A stretch of 64,000 nucleotides of DNA, taken from the NCBI GenBank assembly GCA_013400975.1, contig WBMZ01009010.1, positions 41,594 through 105,593 on the forward strand. Direction: 5' to 3'. The notes below the pieces were generated by a model. The model saw only the letters and a list, made by a program, of their open reading frames with translations, did no database searches and had not been told where the DNA came from. Source of the stretch: Atrichornis clamosus. Taxonomy: Eukaryota > Chordata > Aves > Passeriformes > Menuridae. The translations under genes and the position numbers were made by a program. Below, one piece after another: positions 25,021 to 38,757 of the stretch. Positions within the stretch are counted from its first letter, which is position 1, and each line of letters begins with the position of its first letter.

Positions 25021-28000
25021 AAATTTGGTTTTGACTGGCCTGTCACTAGCTCCTACCAATGTATGTTCTGTACTACAGATCAAAAGCTCTCTCCATGCAA
25101 TGGATATTTTATCTGCATCTGGCTGTACAGCTCATAGCTCATGGCTCTACATTTGCAGCATGTCTCCAGATGCTCACCTCATCTAATGTGCTCTGTCTTG
25201 ATGTTCAGACCCATCTCTTTAAATTGAGCATCTGAATCTGCAGACTGATTCATACCTATGGGTGCCTATGATTTACTTCCATCATCTTCAAAAGCTGGGC
25301 AAAAGTTGTGTTCCACAACATATCCCTAAGCAGTGCATTTGTTTGCAACACATCCCAGAAAGCGAACCAAACACCCAGGATCTTGACAAGATAGTGCAGA
25401 AATCTGTTCCCCCCTCTTCATGTTACAGACTTCTCAGAAACATACAACATGAGCTTGATATTTTCTGGAATGGTGCTGTAACCTGAGCCGTAATTTAGCC
25501 ATTTTCCGGGCAAAGTCTGTTCACAACCAAATTAAATGTCTCACCCCACTACTTCCTGGGAAGGTCTAGAGTTCTGCAGCCACTCGTCTGTACTGGGAGG
25601 TCCAGATCCATGTGTAAGATCCCTCATGGGTGAGAAACACAGTGCTGGGTGTGCAGTGCACTACAGCCTTGGAGGCGCTGGGTTAAACCTCTTAGGTTAC
25701 AATACAGATAATAATAAGTGCGTGGTGATTCACGGTCTTCCATGGAGTACTTTTTCTACATTTAGCTAATATTAGCCAAAATAGAATTAGAAAAATGTGA
25801 CAAAATCTTTTTTTCCGTAGCCTTTTATATTAATTAAACTTATTTAGGATAATGCTTCTCTGTCAATAGTACAGCAGAGCAGTAGGCCTAAAACAAAAAA
25901 TCAGAAAAGTTCCCTGTATGAGAAAATCAGCTCATCTAGTTCAGCAGACTCAATCTTATATCAAATGTTACACCAATAATATAATAGTCTGATCATATTA
26001 TGCCAAATTGATGGATTTGCAATACTGTTCGGGGGAATATATATAGTCACGAAAATCGCTGTAGTTAGTGAGGGAAGTGCAAGCAGTTCTGAGAATGTGC
26101 GCCTTACATCCAGTACCTCTGAACTTTCCTGGAAACTGTGGGGTGCCTATGGTCTTTAGATCCAAACAGCTGGTGGAGTGCCAAGAATGACTTGAAGGGG
26201 GTTATCTGACTTCAGGGCAGGAGACTTTGCTTACAGTAGTCAATGATAAAATAATTATTCTGGTGCCAATCGTACAATTGGACTAAATAATAGATTTTAT
26301 TTATCTGAAAAGTACCACTCACACATATTTCCTTGCTCCTATCTTATATTTCCACTGACTAGAATAGATATAAATACAGTCTTAAGCTGTAACTCTCCTG
26401 GATTCTCAAACAGCAAATTTAACTCTTTCATTCTCCTTTATGGGAAAAAGAAAAGGTTCATGGCCTTTCCTTGAAACAGCTGATGATTTGCAGAGGTGTC
26501 ATCAATGGGGCATAAAATAAAACCAACCCAGATGCCAAATATGGTCTATTTGCTTCTTCTTGGGATTGGAACACTGATTTCATAGATTGTACATTTATTT
26601 GTTGAGTTTTTTCCAAGGGAATAGGAATCAGTTTGTTTATGGAACAGATTAGCTGTCTGCTGAGAACCATACTTACAGGTCAGAGATGAATTGTCCCCAG
26701 GGTGAAGAGTAGAGGGAGAGCTCATGGTAAGAGTTTGAAAAGTTCATGTTTGTGCTGTAGTCTTCTTCCTATTACCAGTCATGACCCAAGAAATTAGGGA
26801 GAGTGAGTTAATTTAATATTTATCATAAAAGAAAAACAGCTATAAAAAAAAAAATCAACCAAAACCAATAAACAGAGTAGTGAGCTAAAAAGAGCAAGGC
26901 CTTTAGGTTTGCTTAGATCTTCAGCTTCAAAAGTAGATTAATTCCTCTTGAAGTCTCAGACTGATTTGGATGGATTCCCTCAAGGCTCTTCACTCATGTA
27001 AGGACCCTGAAAAGAATATTATCTCATAGCCCAAAGGCTGCTTCTGTTAACCAGGAACCATGTGAACTTCACTTACTTCTGCAGCGAGCCATCAGCCACA
27101 CAACCGGCTGTTGCAAAGCACTGGCATGGGGGATTTTTTCCCCTCTTTCACACTCGTGCAGACCTCCAGCCTTTAACTATTTGATTCACTCACAATTGGT
27201 GTGCCAGTAGTCAACAGAGCAGGTAATTTTTAGATTTTCACTGCTTCCCAGTCACTTGCTCCATGACATCGGTATCCTGAGTTATTTGCTGGTGATTGCG
27301 ATCCCTGTCTTGCAGAGAAGACACAGTTTTACTGAGGAGAACCCAAAGAGTACATAACCATATTGCTCCCACCAGCCCCTGCCTCAAATGTTTTGGTACT
27401 GCACCAGTATTCAGCATCACAGGAGGCAGTAGAAGGCAAAAAATAGTCTCATACTGGCACTAGGGCTGGCAGGAGCATCCCCAGACTGTGAGATTCTCCA
27501 GAGGATCAGTCCCTACCCTTTCTAGTCCTGGTAGCAGGCTGTAGCCTGCACTGCACAGCACTACCCACCAGTTAGTCCTCAGCTCAGTGCTGTACAGCAC
27601 CAAGAAATCGCACTGATTTCTGTAGCGTGCCCTTGAAACACGTGTAACAGACTACCCATATCCAAGCACAGTGTAAAAACATTCACTGTCATGCTGACCC
27701 TATGCCCTGGGTAGTGTTGTACTCACTGGGCACAAGCTTCACCCCAGTATTTGACACACCTGCACAGGGGGAATTAGTGCCCTTTCAAGGCTGCATCCTT
27801 CTACTGCTGCCCTTCCCTTTGCCCAGACTGCTGTGGCAACGCATGTCCCTCCTTCCCTTCTTTCTGCTTTCCATTTCCATGTCATTAATTACAGAAGACA
27901 GAAAGAGACAACCTGACCTCTGACCTTTTCTTTCCTCCTGCACTACCTTTCTTACAGAAGGGGATGGATCTCTGAATCAAGCACTTAGCTATTAAATATT

Positions 28001-29583
28001 TAAATCTTTGTAAGTCTCAACGTTGTACAGTAAGTATTGCAGTTTTCCCGTGTATACAAATGTCTATCTCTGAGCCTTCCCAGGGTGTGTGAGACTTGCC
28101 AGATGTTGCAAGACAGATGCCACTACACACTGCAAACAACACAGGGAGTATCTATTTAATCTTGTTAACAAAAGTATCATGAAAGCATAGGTGTCTCCAA
28201 ATTCAAGGTTTTACAGTGTTTTTTGTACCAGCAGTGAAGTGGCTTACAATCTCTTTCCCACTTGCATCCCTCCCAGGCAGAGATTTGTAGGCCATAGATT
28301 TCCACTGTCTCCCATGACTGACATATTTTAACTGAGATATTAATTCTTAATAGAAAAACTCCCTAAAAGTTCACACACATTCCTTTCCCAGTTTTTGACA
28401 CATGCCATAAAAGTACTTGCCTCATTCTTTATTTTGTCTTACCTTGGTCAAGTCATAAAGTGGACAGAGTGTTCTTTTAAAAAATGGGAAATCATTTCGG
28501 GTCATCTAAAAATTTCTACTGACTTTCAACTCTTGAGCACTTGTTTACCATTTGCCATTTATATCTTCTTTTTGTGCATGCATTTTTATTTCTAGCTATA
28601 AATATCCTTACAGCAGGGAGTAGAGGGGAGTTCTGTAGAGGATTATGTCTTGCTTTCAAGGCATTTGTAATTTGTCAAACAGTGCCGGTTCAACTGAGAC
28701 TACTGGATTGCTATTTCTAAAGGAAACTCACTTTAAAAAATGTAAGGTAATAAAATCTACCCTTAGATTTATGCATACAAAAACTGATTAAATTCAGCAG
28801 TTTCTTCCCACGTTTTTACATCTTAAACTAAAGACAAAAATGAAAGGGAAGAGACAACTAATTTCAATGATATTGCAAAGGTATAGTATAAATGGTAGTA
28901 TAATTTAGAGACAGAAGGACTGAGAGATTTTAGGAAAACTGTATTGAAATAGTCTTTTCTCTCTAATTGATCCACACTGAAGAGGTTATAAAGGAGCCAC
29001 ATCCAGAGGAAAACACACCTTATGCCTTCCAGTGGCAGATCCTTATAATTCTGAGGTTAGGGGAATCACACTCCTCATCACAGGAACTGAAAAGCTCCTA
29101 ACATTTTGGGGGGGTGATGTTTATTGCATTGTTTGATAAGAATGAAAAATTACATACTACATAGTCTTAAAGGTATATAAGCCTCTTCTATAGTCCTTGA
29201 AGAGGGAAACATTATTTGAACCTCTGTTGTTTTGAAATGTGCAGGATCAGACTTTCAAAGCTCTGTCTCTTCACCTAAGGAATATTGCAGTGAACTACAT
29301 GCAATGAGCTCTGCTAAGGCTGATATCAGAAAGTTATGCAGCACTCCATCTCTGTTGTCAATTTAAAAGAAATACCTGGGAGTAAGGGTTTGACTGTGAT
29401 CCAGCAGACTTTTAACGGAAGAATTGCCTTTAGTGTACTTCTGAGAGGGAATTTTCAAAGCCACCAAGAAAATTTAGGAAGTAGGAATCTCTAAATACCC
29501 AAGTTCTACTAGTCCCAAGTTCTACTAGAAGCCCAAACATTAAACGTCATCGATTTGAAAAAAGAAGCTTTAAATGTTTTACT
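25021..29583. other. Intergenic, about 4.6 kb; no gene seen
   Basis: AT-rich sequence with open frames under 80 codons and no recognised repeats. Confidence 0.5.
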
Positions 29584-29659
29584 GTAGTATAATAATAGTA
29601 ATACTAATACTACTACTAATAGTTACTACTATTGTTATCATTGTTGTTGTTGTACTACA
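29584..29659. repeat. AT-rich trinucleotide microsatellite (TAA/TAC/TTG mix)
   Basis: Consecutive imperfect trinucleotides (ATAATAGTAATACTAATAC, then ATTGTTGTTGTTG) over about 75 bases. A 15-base direct duplication (29498-29512 and 29514-29528) lies just before it. Confidence 0.85.
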
Positions 29660-32600
29660 AAGAAATATTGCAATGGCAAAAAAATCCTTTCAAAAGTCAT
29701 ATTATATGCACTAGCAAGCACATGATGATTTCTCAAACTTGGTCCATCCGCAGCAGTTATTGAGGAAAAGGAGGGTGCAGAACTGCATTCACAGAAAGTT
29801 ACTGCAGCTTTGGAAACTAACACTTCTCACTTTCTCAGAGATCAGTAGCATCCTCAGGGCAACCCAGTCCTGGAAGAAGACAGGAATAGTGTGTTAGAGT
29901 CCAATAATCCCTGATTGGCTTCTTTTAGATACTCCACCTACAGAAGGTGAAATGTCAAGTGTACTTATTTAAAGATAGTTGTTGTCATATGGGATTTCTG
30001 ATTTAGCAGAGTAATAGATCACATCACTGTAAGTTAGACTTACCAAAATATATATAGCAATTGCAATAAACAGTTTAATTGTGTGATTCCCATTATCTGT
30101 CTCTATAATATACTCATTGTCATGATGCTGGGCATCCCCAATTACCAGGAAGGAACACATGGGCTGAAGGCAACTCAAGCCTGTTCTCTTCAAAATACTT
30201 TTGCTAGTAATCTAGTTTTTATACTCTATGTCAGGCTGAGTCACATATTCACTCCCTCATGCTGTTCTGGCTAACTGAGGGAGACATTTACACTCTTTTA
30301 ATGAATTCAGTGAGAAACATTTACACTACCAGTTGAGCCACTCAGTTGTTTATAGCTGTTTATCTAAAACAAAAGTCACCCTCCTTTGCCAAGGAATCCT
30401 GTTGCAAAGAAGTTTTCTTCTTTGCAACAGCTGTGGTCAATCACATTCTACATTATTCCCTGAGCTTCATGGTTACATCACCCTTGGCCATTTCCTCTGA
30501 GGCTTCTTCCCTTGTAGGGATTTATTGGTCAGTCACATGGCCCAAAAGCTTCGTGCCCTATCTTTTCCTTGTCCCCAGATTCTTCCCTTTTCAGTAACTT
30601 TAATTCTGCAATTGATGTAATTTAAAAGACTGCTTGCTAACATTTCCAGTTTGATTATAAAATTAGCGAAACTAAAATTGGGAGCTATGGGACAAAAATG
30701 ATTCCAGCTTTCAGCAAAATTAGAACATATATAGCCAAAATAAAAATTTGGCTTGTGTCTCCACTGAATTGAATTAAATTTGACACAGAACAGTTGCAAG
30801 TTACTGGAAAGGCTGATGACAATGTGCCTTTGTTATTTCTGAAGTCCAAAATGGTTTAGATCCTAATTTTGTGTAAGATTGGGTATGGTGCATCTGCTGC
30901 TGTTTTGACATTAGTTATGCTTACATTACCCTTAATATTTAGTGGGCCAGCCCAAAATTCAGATACTGTTCAAAAATCTTTTACACTTTATTTCCAATAT
31001 TTCAAATTACAGGTACCAAACTTGATGGTATACAGTGTCCAGCTCCTTTTGGTGACATCTGTCAACTCGCTACACCTTCACGTGTGACCTAGGCCCAGAG
31101 AGAAACCCTTCTGAAAGCAGAATTGAGTGCTCTGTTGTGCTTTTTCTTCCTGCATCTCCACAAGGCCAATTTGTAGTAAATTACTGTAACGCCAATTCAC
31201 TGTCAGGTCTTATGAAAGGGAAAGGTGATTTTAACTTTCAAGAATTACACTGATTTTTACTCATTCACATGTTCACAGACATATGCTCAGCAGCACTAAG
31301 ATATGTATGTTGGGGCTTGCAGTGTGGAATTGATGCCAGTTTGCCTTTGTGTCCTTTAGAAGTGGGTGTTGTTTGAGATCTTTTGCCTCAGTATGTCAAC
31401 TGAGCCCTCATAATTCTTGCTTTACTTATCTGGTTATTTTACATCTCCAGTCCTGTTCTTCATCTTCTTGTCACCTTATCTAAAGGTCATTTTGTTCCCT
31501 CTCTTCCTTTGAATGAAATCACACACATAGAGCTATGAATCTTACCTGTCCTTTTAAACTTTGCTCTGCTGTTTCATCTGCAACTTTCACACAAACATTT
31601 CAATCCAAAATTAACTCATCTTAATCTTAATATTTCTGTTACAAATCTCTCCAAACTCACTTGATTGCAGTATTGCATTAATTCTGCTGTGTCTTGTCCA
31701 GGACTGTGGCAAGCTGCTGGTTGCAGCGTGTCACCCCATCGCCTCATGCCAATGTGACTTGATGGATCCTGGCTGGTGGAGGGACCATAAAATTACAACT
31801 CTGCATGGCCATAAATTTCACTCCAAAAGCAACATCCTCAACAAAATTCCAGACACTCATCAGTAGGAAGCAAGGAGCATTTCCATGATCCTTGAATGTC
31901 TCCTATAATATCTTCTCTTTAATCCTCAATTGATTTAATATAGAAGAGTGCGTGAGATTGATTTAGTTAGGGAATTGATCCCCCCGCTAAACATAAGGTA
32001 AACAAAAGGTCATATAAAACCCTACCTGGATTCAGATGGATGAAAAAAGCACTGAAATTCAGTGATTAATTCCCAGATACAGCTGAGCAAAGGCTCGCTA
32101 AAATGCATCATGTTGAAACCAGTAAATCAAATGCTGCATCTGTACATAAACATGAACTCATTCAGTGCTTAGGACAGACCTGACTAAAAGAATAAGTACA
32201 ATAAAAAGTAACATAGCAAATAACAGTCCTTAAGACATTCTTTAAAGCATCTTTGAAGGATTGCCCTGAGGCAATCAAACTGGAAATGGAGAAGTCTCTC
32301 AAGGGAAGATTGTGCTTTGTACCAATGCCACAGGTTTATCATGAGTGTCAGGGTTCAATGGGTAAGAATCAATTTTTCTGCTGTCCTCCCTGTAGCTACA
32401 CAAGAGACTGGAAAGCCCTTTGGCCTGCTAGTTATATATTTACCTACTGCATCCCTTCAGATGACACTCATTCAAGCCCAGCTCCAAGAACAACTAAAAT
32501 AACACATGTATCACGTCCCTTTAATTCTTTGTCAGGTTGTCAACACTGAAGTTTTACTTTTGTCTGAGAGTGCACACCACAGACGAAAGATAATTTTGTA

Positions 32601-33364
32601 CTTAGAGTGCCAGCATTTTATAAAAAATAAAATTCCAAATCTCTGGGGACCAGAGGCACATCGGATATTTTCAAGGGAAAGCAAATTTACATGTATGAAC
32701 TTCACCATGACTCAGGGCTTAGGACTTGAACGCGATACCTTATAGTCCAACCAGCAAATGCTGAAGGCACCTAGCACAAACAGAGTTGAGCAGCAGCAAC
32801 CTCATGGTAAAAGTCTGTGAGAGATGAACTTCCCCACACTCCTTGTCCCATCACCCCAAGCTATAGCAGGGTCATGTGTGCTGCTGCGAGGATGAGCAGC
32901 TCATTACCCTTCCCCCTGCCTCCACGCAATGGAGATGACAATGCTGTGGGAGACTGTGGATGTCCCAACCTGGGGGAGAGGACAGAGTGGACTGAGGAAG
33001 CCCTGCTTCAGCCCTGTCCCCCTGTTAGGTTGTGCTTCAATATGATTGTGGAGCAAAGACCCTTGGTGGGAAAGTAGTGTTGATGGGGACTGCAGCTGGG
33101 GCAGTGGGCCATGTGGCTGTGCTCCAGTCTCCAGGAAATGCCATGATGGCCACCTAAATCTGCTGGGGATGGGGACTGCCACGAGCCTGGCAGGCAGAAG
33201 GCAGGTTCAAGAGGGAAAGGTGCAGAATGCTGCCTGCTGAAAGGTCCTGTGCATACAGTGGATGTCCAGGCCAGCACAAGCCAACAGGGCACTCTGACTA
33301 GGAACAAGCAGAAATTGGGGACTGAGCTTCGTTAGGAAGAGCAGTTTACAGATCAAGTTATACT
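29660..33364. other. Intergenic, about 3.7 kb; no gene seen
   Basis: No open frame over 99 codons. It contains one perfect 14-bp inverted repeat at 30399-30430 (listed separately). The part from about 32800 on is richer in GC. Confidence 0.5.
30399..30430. repeat. Perfect 14-bp inverted repeat with 4-base loop
   Basis: Left arm CTGTTGCAAAGAAG, loop TTTT, right arm CTTCTTTGCAACAG. Confidence 0.9.
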
Positions 33365-33702
33365 TGTTGCAGATAGGCCCATAGCTGGAATAGTGTCCCA
33401 TTTGGACACCCTGCTCAAGAGGCATGTGGGAGGAATGAAGGAAGATGTGGGATGAAGGGTGTCCGGTGGCAGGCTGCAAGTGGTGTGAGTACAGGCTGAG
33501 GGATTTGGTTTCTTTATTCTGGAAAAAAAGGAGCCACAGGGTGCTCCAGAAGCAGTCTGCCATGCTTGAAAGGGCAGCTGCAGAGAGGATGAAACCCAGC
33601 TCCATTCAGAATTTCCACACTCCCAGCAAAGGACCAACAGCCACAAACTGGGCTGGGACAGCCTGCCCAGAGGTGTGACAGATGCCCATCCTGGAAGCCT
33701 AA
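33365..33702 (+). mobile_element. Diverged CR1-like LINE fragment
   Basis: Order and wording of blocks resemble the CR1 3' region: GCTGGAATAGTGTCCCATTT, a GGCTGAGGGATTTGGTTTC stretch, TGGGACAGCCTGCCCAGAGG, then GATGCCCATCCTGGAAG. It is heavily mutated and lacks the terminal ATTCTATGA repeats. Assignment is by pattern memory. Confidence 0.5.
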
Positions 33703-34694
33703 AGCATTGTTGCCTAAAAGCCATGGCTTTAGTGAACGGAAACAACATAGACTGAGAAGCCAGGAACACAGAGGCTGGCTCCTCAGACACAGTCTGCTGT
33801 GGGGAGAAACTGTGATGGCCTTCTCTAGTCCTTGGGGTCATGTAGAAGTGTCAGAGCTGGTGTTATTTCTGTCTCACACGTTTCTTGTCCCACTATTACA
33901 GTGACAGAATTGCAGCCATGTCCTTTGGTGACGATTTGTGATTTCTTATCCCCATGCTGCTGTTGCCTCATTATACATAACACGGCTGCCCATCTTACAA
34001 GCAAGCTTCCTTCTTTGTACAAATGCTTTCACTAGAATTGCTGAAATTAAGAAATGAATCCTTTCTGATGGCAAACATAGTTACACAAAAGATCAAAGGT
34101 AAATTAATTGAAGGCATGTTTGCACATCTTAATTCTTAGAATTGATATCTCCAATAGGCACAATATTCTGTAATTTGCAGGTCAGATAAGCATAAAGATC
34201 ACTGTATTATGCTTGGAAGATATTTCTGTAATATGATGGAAGTATTCTGTCATGCTTAGTACACGATTGCAAGACAGAAAGGAATTTCAAGTTAAGAAGA
34301 TTAATAAAAACCAAAGAATTAACAGTCTCAAATGCTCTTCATTTCAAATTAATTCAATTTTAAAAACTGAGTACCCTCTTTCTTTCATGTAATACCTATA
34401 AATCCCAGAGTCTGAAGAAAATGCATTTAAAAATATTTATGTTTTATAACAGATTAATCCAAATGTTTGGCATTTGTTATGAGTGTTTCTGCTAATTAGC
34501 AATATGTTGGCTTGCTCTAGCTTTTTCACTGAAACAAAAGCTTTAGGATTTGTACCAGATAAAACAGCAGTTATTTTATATTGCAGTTTTATTAGAGGAG
34601 GATTTCCAAACCTGCTGGAAACTATACTCTCAGACCAAGTTGGAGAGATCTAAGTAATGGAAAAAGCAACCAGACCACTAGTACCTAGATCAGA
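33703..34694. other. Intergenic, about 1 kb; no gene seen
   Basis: AT-rich, no recognised features. Confidence 0.5.
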
Positions 34695-34893
34695 CATAAG
34701 AAAGAAGTTTTAAAACACTGGCACAGGTGGCCCAGAGAGATGGTGGATGTCCAATCTCTGGAAATATTCAAGGTCAGGCTGGACAGGGCTCTGAGCAACC
34801 TGATCTAGTTGAAGATGCCCTGCTCATCTCAAAGGGGTTGGTCTAGATAACCTTGAAAGGTCCCTTTCGACCCAAACTATTCTATGATTCTAT
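34695..34893 (+). mobile_element. CR1 LINE 3' end, strongly 5'-truncated
   Basis: It contains the typical CR1 3' region (GGTGGCCCAGAGAGATGGTG, CTGGAAATATTCAAGGTCAG, GGTTGGTCTAGATAACCTTG) and the 3' ending ATTCTATGATTCTAT at 34879-34893. Truncation at the 5' end is the normal result of incomplete CR1 reverse transcription. Confidence 0.92.
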
Positions 34894-35300
34894 AATAAGA
34901 GGTGGTTATTCATAAACTAACACCACAGGAGAATATTAATTTGAAAATGGTTTCTATTCTTGTTATAACAAATTATTCTATGATAAATGATGCTTTAAAA
35001 TCCTACATTGAAAGTGTCTTAATTAGAGCTGGTAAAAAAAGGGTAAAGTCAAAGTACATATAGATATTTGACGAATTTTTTGTCAGCTCTTAATGTGAGA
35101 AATTGGTGGTAGTATCATAGTGCCTGGTCAAGCACAGAGCTCAGCAAGACAAAGATATGTTAGTGTTATGTCTTGAACCAGAAAACTTGTTATTCTCCCA
35201 TGAAACACTAGACATAAAGAGACAGGTCTACTGCATCTCTGTTTCCCAACTTCTGCTAACAAGCTCACAGACAGGAATCTCAGCTGTCACGTGTGCTACT

Positions 35301-35344
35301 CAAACAAAAAAAACAACAAACAAAACAGAAGAAAACAGAAAAAA
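35301..35344. repeat. A-rich low-complexity tract (CAAACAAAA type)
   Basis: A runs interrupted by single C or G over about 44 bases. Confidence 0.8.
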
Positions 35345-38007
35345 CTCCTATTTAGTTCTCATCTCATCTGCAAGATGTTTTTATAGACCTATCTCTCCAT
35401 GACCTGGCTTTTCATTGTTAAAGAGGTTCAGCCCCTATTTTTGGAAATGTTCCCATCCCATTTAGCAGCATGTGGAAAAGGATTTTAACCACTTGTCTCC
35501 TAAATGAGACACAGTTTCTCTCCAGGCTCCCACAGAGGCAATGCCAGATGAGTACCTACATTGGTGGTCTGGAAGACCTCACTTGAGGGTACTCCAACAT
35601 ACTCCAAGGGTGGAATTATGTTGTTTTCTGATTTCCTGAGAGTGGTTGGTTTCCCAGAGCCTGCTAACCCGGAGCAGGAGCAGCACAGAGAAGTGAGAGT
35701 TCTCTGCCCTGCTGCCAGCCCAGCAGCAGTGCAGGTAACCCCTTCCTGTACCCTCCTCCCTGGGTTCATGAAGGACACAAGTGCAAGTGTCCTAGCAAGT
35801 TTCTTCACTCCCTTGTGTCCTTGCCTTCAGAAGGATTTAAAAACTGCAATGGAAAGAGACACACAGAAACTCAACCACGGTAGTAAATACAGAGTTAATG
35901 CTGCCAAACCATAGTGTCTTCCCAGTGGGAGCTGGAGTGTGCTGAGGTGACTTCTGGGGTGCCTCGTTCATGCTCCCTGTTTTCCCTACATTCAAGGAAA
36001 ACCTGGCTCCCCAGACAGACCACAAGGTACATAGACTTTGAGGCACACAGAGTTTGCTTCTTTGTTTTGCATGAACCTGATGTTTCTGGTGGGAAAAGGA
36101 CATTTTTCATCAAAGAGGTCAAATCTGGAGATTTTTTTCACTAAACAATTATATCGCTTTCACTTTCCATTTAAACACTTGGGAAGGAAATGTGTTGACC
36201 AGATCATTGCCTCCTTTTTTCTGCTCATGTTGAAAACAGTCATTGATGACAGCAGGTGCAAATCCTTTCACACGGGTTATATTCTCAAAGTTTTTAGAAT
36301 TGCGTCTTTTCTTAGGAAAACAGGACTACACATGAAGTATCTGGTAGACATACCTAACATGCCACTCTCCTTTTCCTTGTTATTCCTTTTTCCTTATTAT
36401 TCCTTTTTCCTCCACACAATGTTACCAAGAATTGTAGGTATTATCCTGATTCTCCCCCTCCACCTTCCGAACTCCTTGTGTAATAAGATATATCTCTCTA
36501 TGTTGTATGTTGACCCTTAGGATTGCATTGTCTGAATATCTCGAGAGTTCTGCCTAATTAGGGACTTTCTCACAAATCTACCTTTAAGGACAAAGGAGAT
36601 GAAAAGGTTCAGCACGCACAGATGGGACACGCAGAGAGATTAGATGTAGAGATTGTTCTGTCTTTGTAAGGCCAGAGATGTCATCCGGGTGTGAGGAGGT
36701 AAATTGATCTCTAGGCTCATTTTGGTTTTGGTCTTTCTTGTGACATGACTAACAAAAGCACCCAGCTGGCAGAAGCTTTGCAATATGAGCCCCCTGGGTT
36801 AGCTACTGGGAGAGCATCATCAACTCCACCCAAATCAATATGATCCTATTAGATGGCAATATTTTGTAGTTGCCCTTAAAGAAAGTAAAATCCTGAACTA
36901 GTAATGTGGCGGTCTCTACTGAGATCTTTCAATAAAACCTATAGTGCTTGTAGACAGCTATCTGCAGTACACGTGTACCAATTTGAGCTAGCTGTCTAAC
37001 TGCCATTAAATACAAAGAATAAAAAGTTTTTCAGGTCATATATCAATGGTCATAAGGGCTGTGTTCTTGGTATCCTCCATATGATGACTCCCTGGACTCC
37101 AGAAACTAATTTTGCATTGGCTGCAAAAATAATCCCTCTTGCTCAGATGGACACGCCTGCACTGTAGGTACATTCATGCAGATGAATTCCACCTTTGTGC
37201 CCTCCAGCTTTGAATGCCTATATTGAGGCTCTTGGGTCATAAGTCTGTAAAGAAATGAGATTTTGTTGTTTAATTACACTGTACCTGACACTGTAATCTC
37301 TGTGAGACAGAGGAGCAAGTGCTAATGATATGTTTTAGGTTGAAAGAATGAGTCAAGATGGGATTCTTTATGGTACTTCGGATCATCTCATCTCAGTACG
37401 GCATATATAAAAGATAGCCTTTCTGGGGAATTGCCATAATAGGTGAAACAAAACCCAAACCCGAAACAAACAACAAAAGAGAACAGACAACTCTCTTCAT
37501 TTTCCATTTTCTATTCAATTTAATAACGTTACTAATTGATAAGCTTCAAACCTATCCCTTTAATAAAGAACATTTTTAATCACATATCGGAACTGGGGAC
37601 TCTTGAGCCTGTGGTCATCAGTTTCATTGTGAACTAGGTTATCAGAGACACATAACTAAATCCCTGCTTTTTTGTTGAAAAAAAAAGTGCAATCTGGTTT
37701 GGCAAATGAGATTATATATAGTCACATAAATGTATCTTTTGCTCTTTTTTTAGTATTTACTGCACATAATCCCTTGTTGCCCGCACTGCCCTCACAATAT
37801 TTGGAGTATTGGAGATAATGGGACCACATCATGACTGAAATCCACATGAATGTCCAAGTGTCTTTCTGAACTCAATCCTTAGCTCTATGTCTCTACGTGC
37901 TTGGAAGTCCCTCCTTTGCTCCCATGGAAACACTGAAATGTTTTACATTTAGAAAATATTATGGTGGCCATTTAATAATGCTCACTTCTTCTCTGGAAGA
38001 GAATTAT

Positions 38008-38037
38008 TCAGACTAATTGTGTAACAAATTAGTCTGA
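38008..38037. repeat. Perfect 11-bp inverted repeat with 8-base loop
   Basis: Arms TCAGACTAATT and AATTAGTCTGA, loop GTGTAACA. Confidence 0.85.
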
Positions 38038-38729
38038 TGATTTGATTTCCTTATTTTTCAGGATCTCAGCCAACAATAAAGTGAAGTTATTTGTGGTTTC
38101 CTCTGAGGAGACTGACACCTACAGTATTTCAGAGCGTGAATTTGTCTGTGCCTACCCCAGTTTGCAGATTTCTTGCTGCATTACTCTGCCTGCTTTACAA
38201 TGAGCCAGGATAGAGCATTTGCTATCCAATTTTTTTCCCCTGATTTTGTACAGTTATTATTCTTATTTAGAAAAACATTTGAGCAGCGCCTAAGCATGTT
38301 TCTTCTTTTGATAATAATGCTACAATGTTACATGCCTCCTAATCCTCTGGGAAAGATCTTCATTTACTGCTTCTCACTTCCACAAAATCTTCAACCAGAA
38401 GCTTTCTAAAATACTAGGAAGATTGTTGCCTTTTAACTTGAAGATTTAGTCATCTAGTATGATGTTAAGCCTCACTATCACCTCTTTCCAAAAAGGGGGA
38501 AGATATTTAGGCATGTTCCTCTCTCCTCACTCAAAACTGTGTCTGTCCATATTTCCCACAGGACACGTTTGTATTGGGGTGGCCAAGACCCTACAAGTCA
38601 CATGTTGAATGCTTAACTCAGAGAGATCAGCTCAGAGAGATCATTTTTTTAGACATACCCTTGTAGCCATCTCAGCAGAGATACTGAGTAGATTTGTAAG
38701 GACCTTCATGTAGTTACAGTTCCAGACAG

Positions 38730-38757
38730 GAGCCCTTGTCCAGAAGACAAGGGGCTC
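38730..38757. repeat. 11-bp inverted repeat with one bulge, followed by T run
   Basis: Arms GAGCCCTTGTC (38730-38740) and GACAAGGGGCTC (38746-38757), 5-base loop, then TTTTT. It resembles a bacterial terminator, but this is a vertebrate locus, so no such role is claimed. Confidence 0.8.

Noticed and set aside
36038..36520. 160-codon open frame, plus strand
   Set aside because: Phe/Leu/Ser-rich translation from T-rich DNA, including a simple duplicated TTATTCCTTTTTCC stretch; no domain seen.
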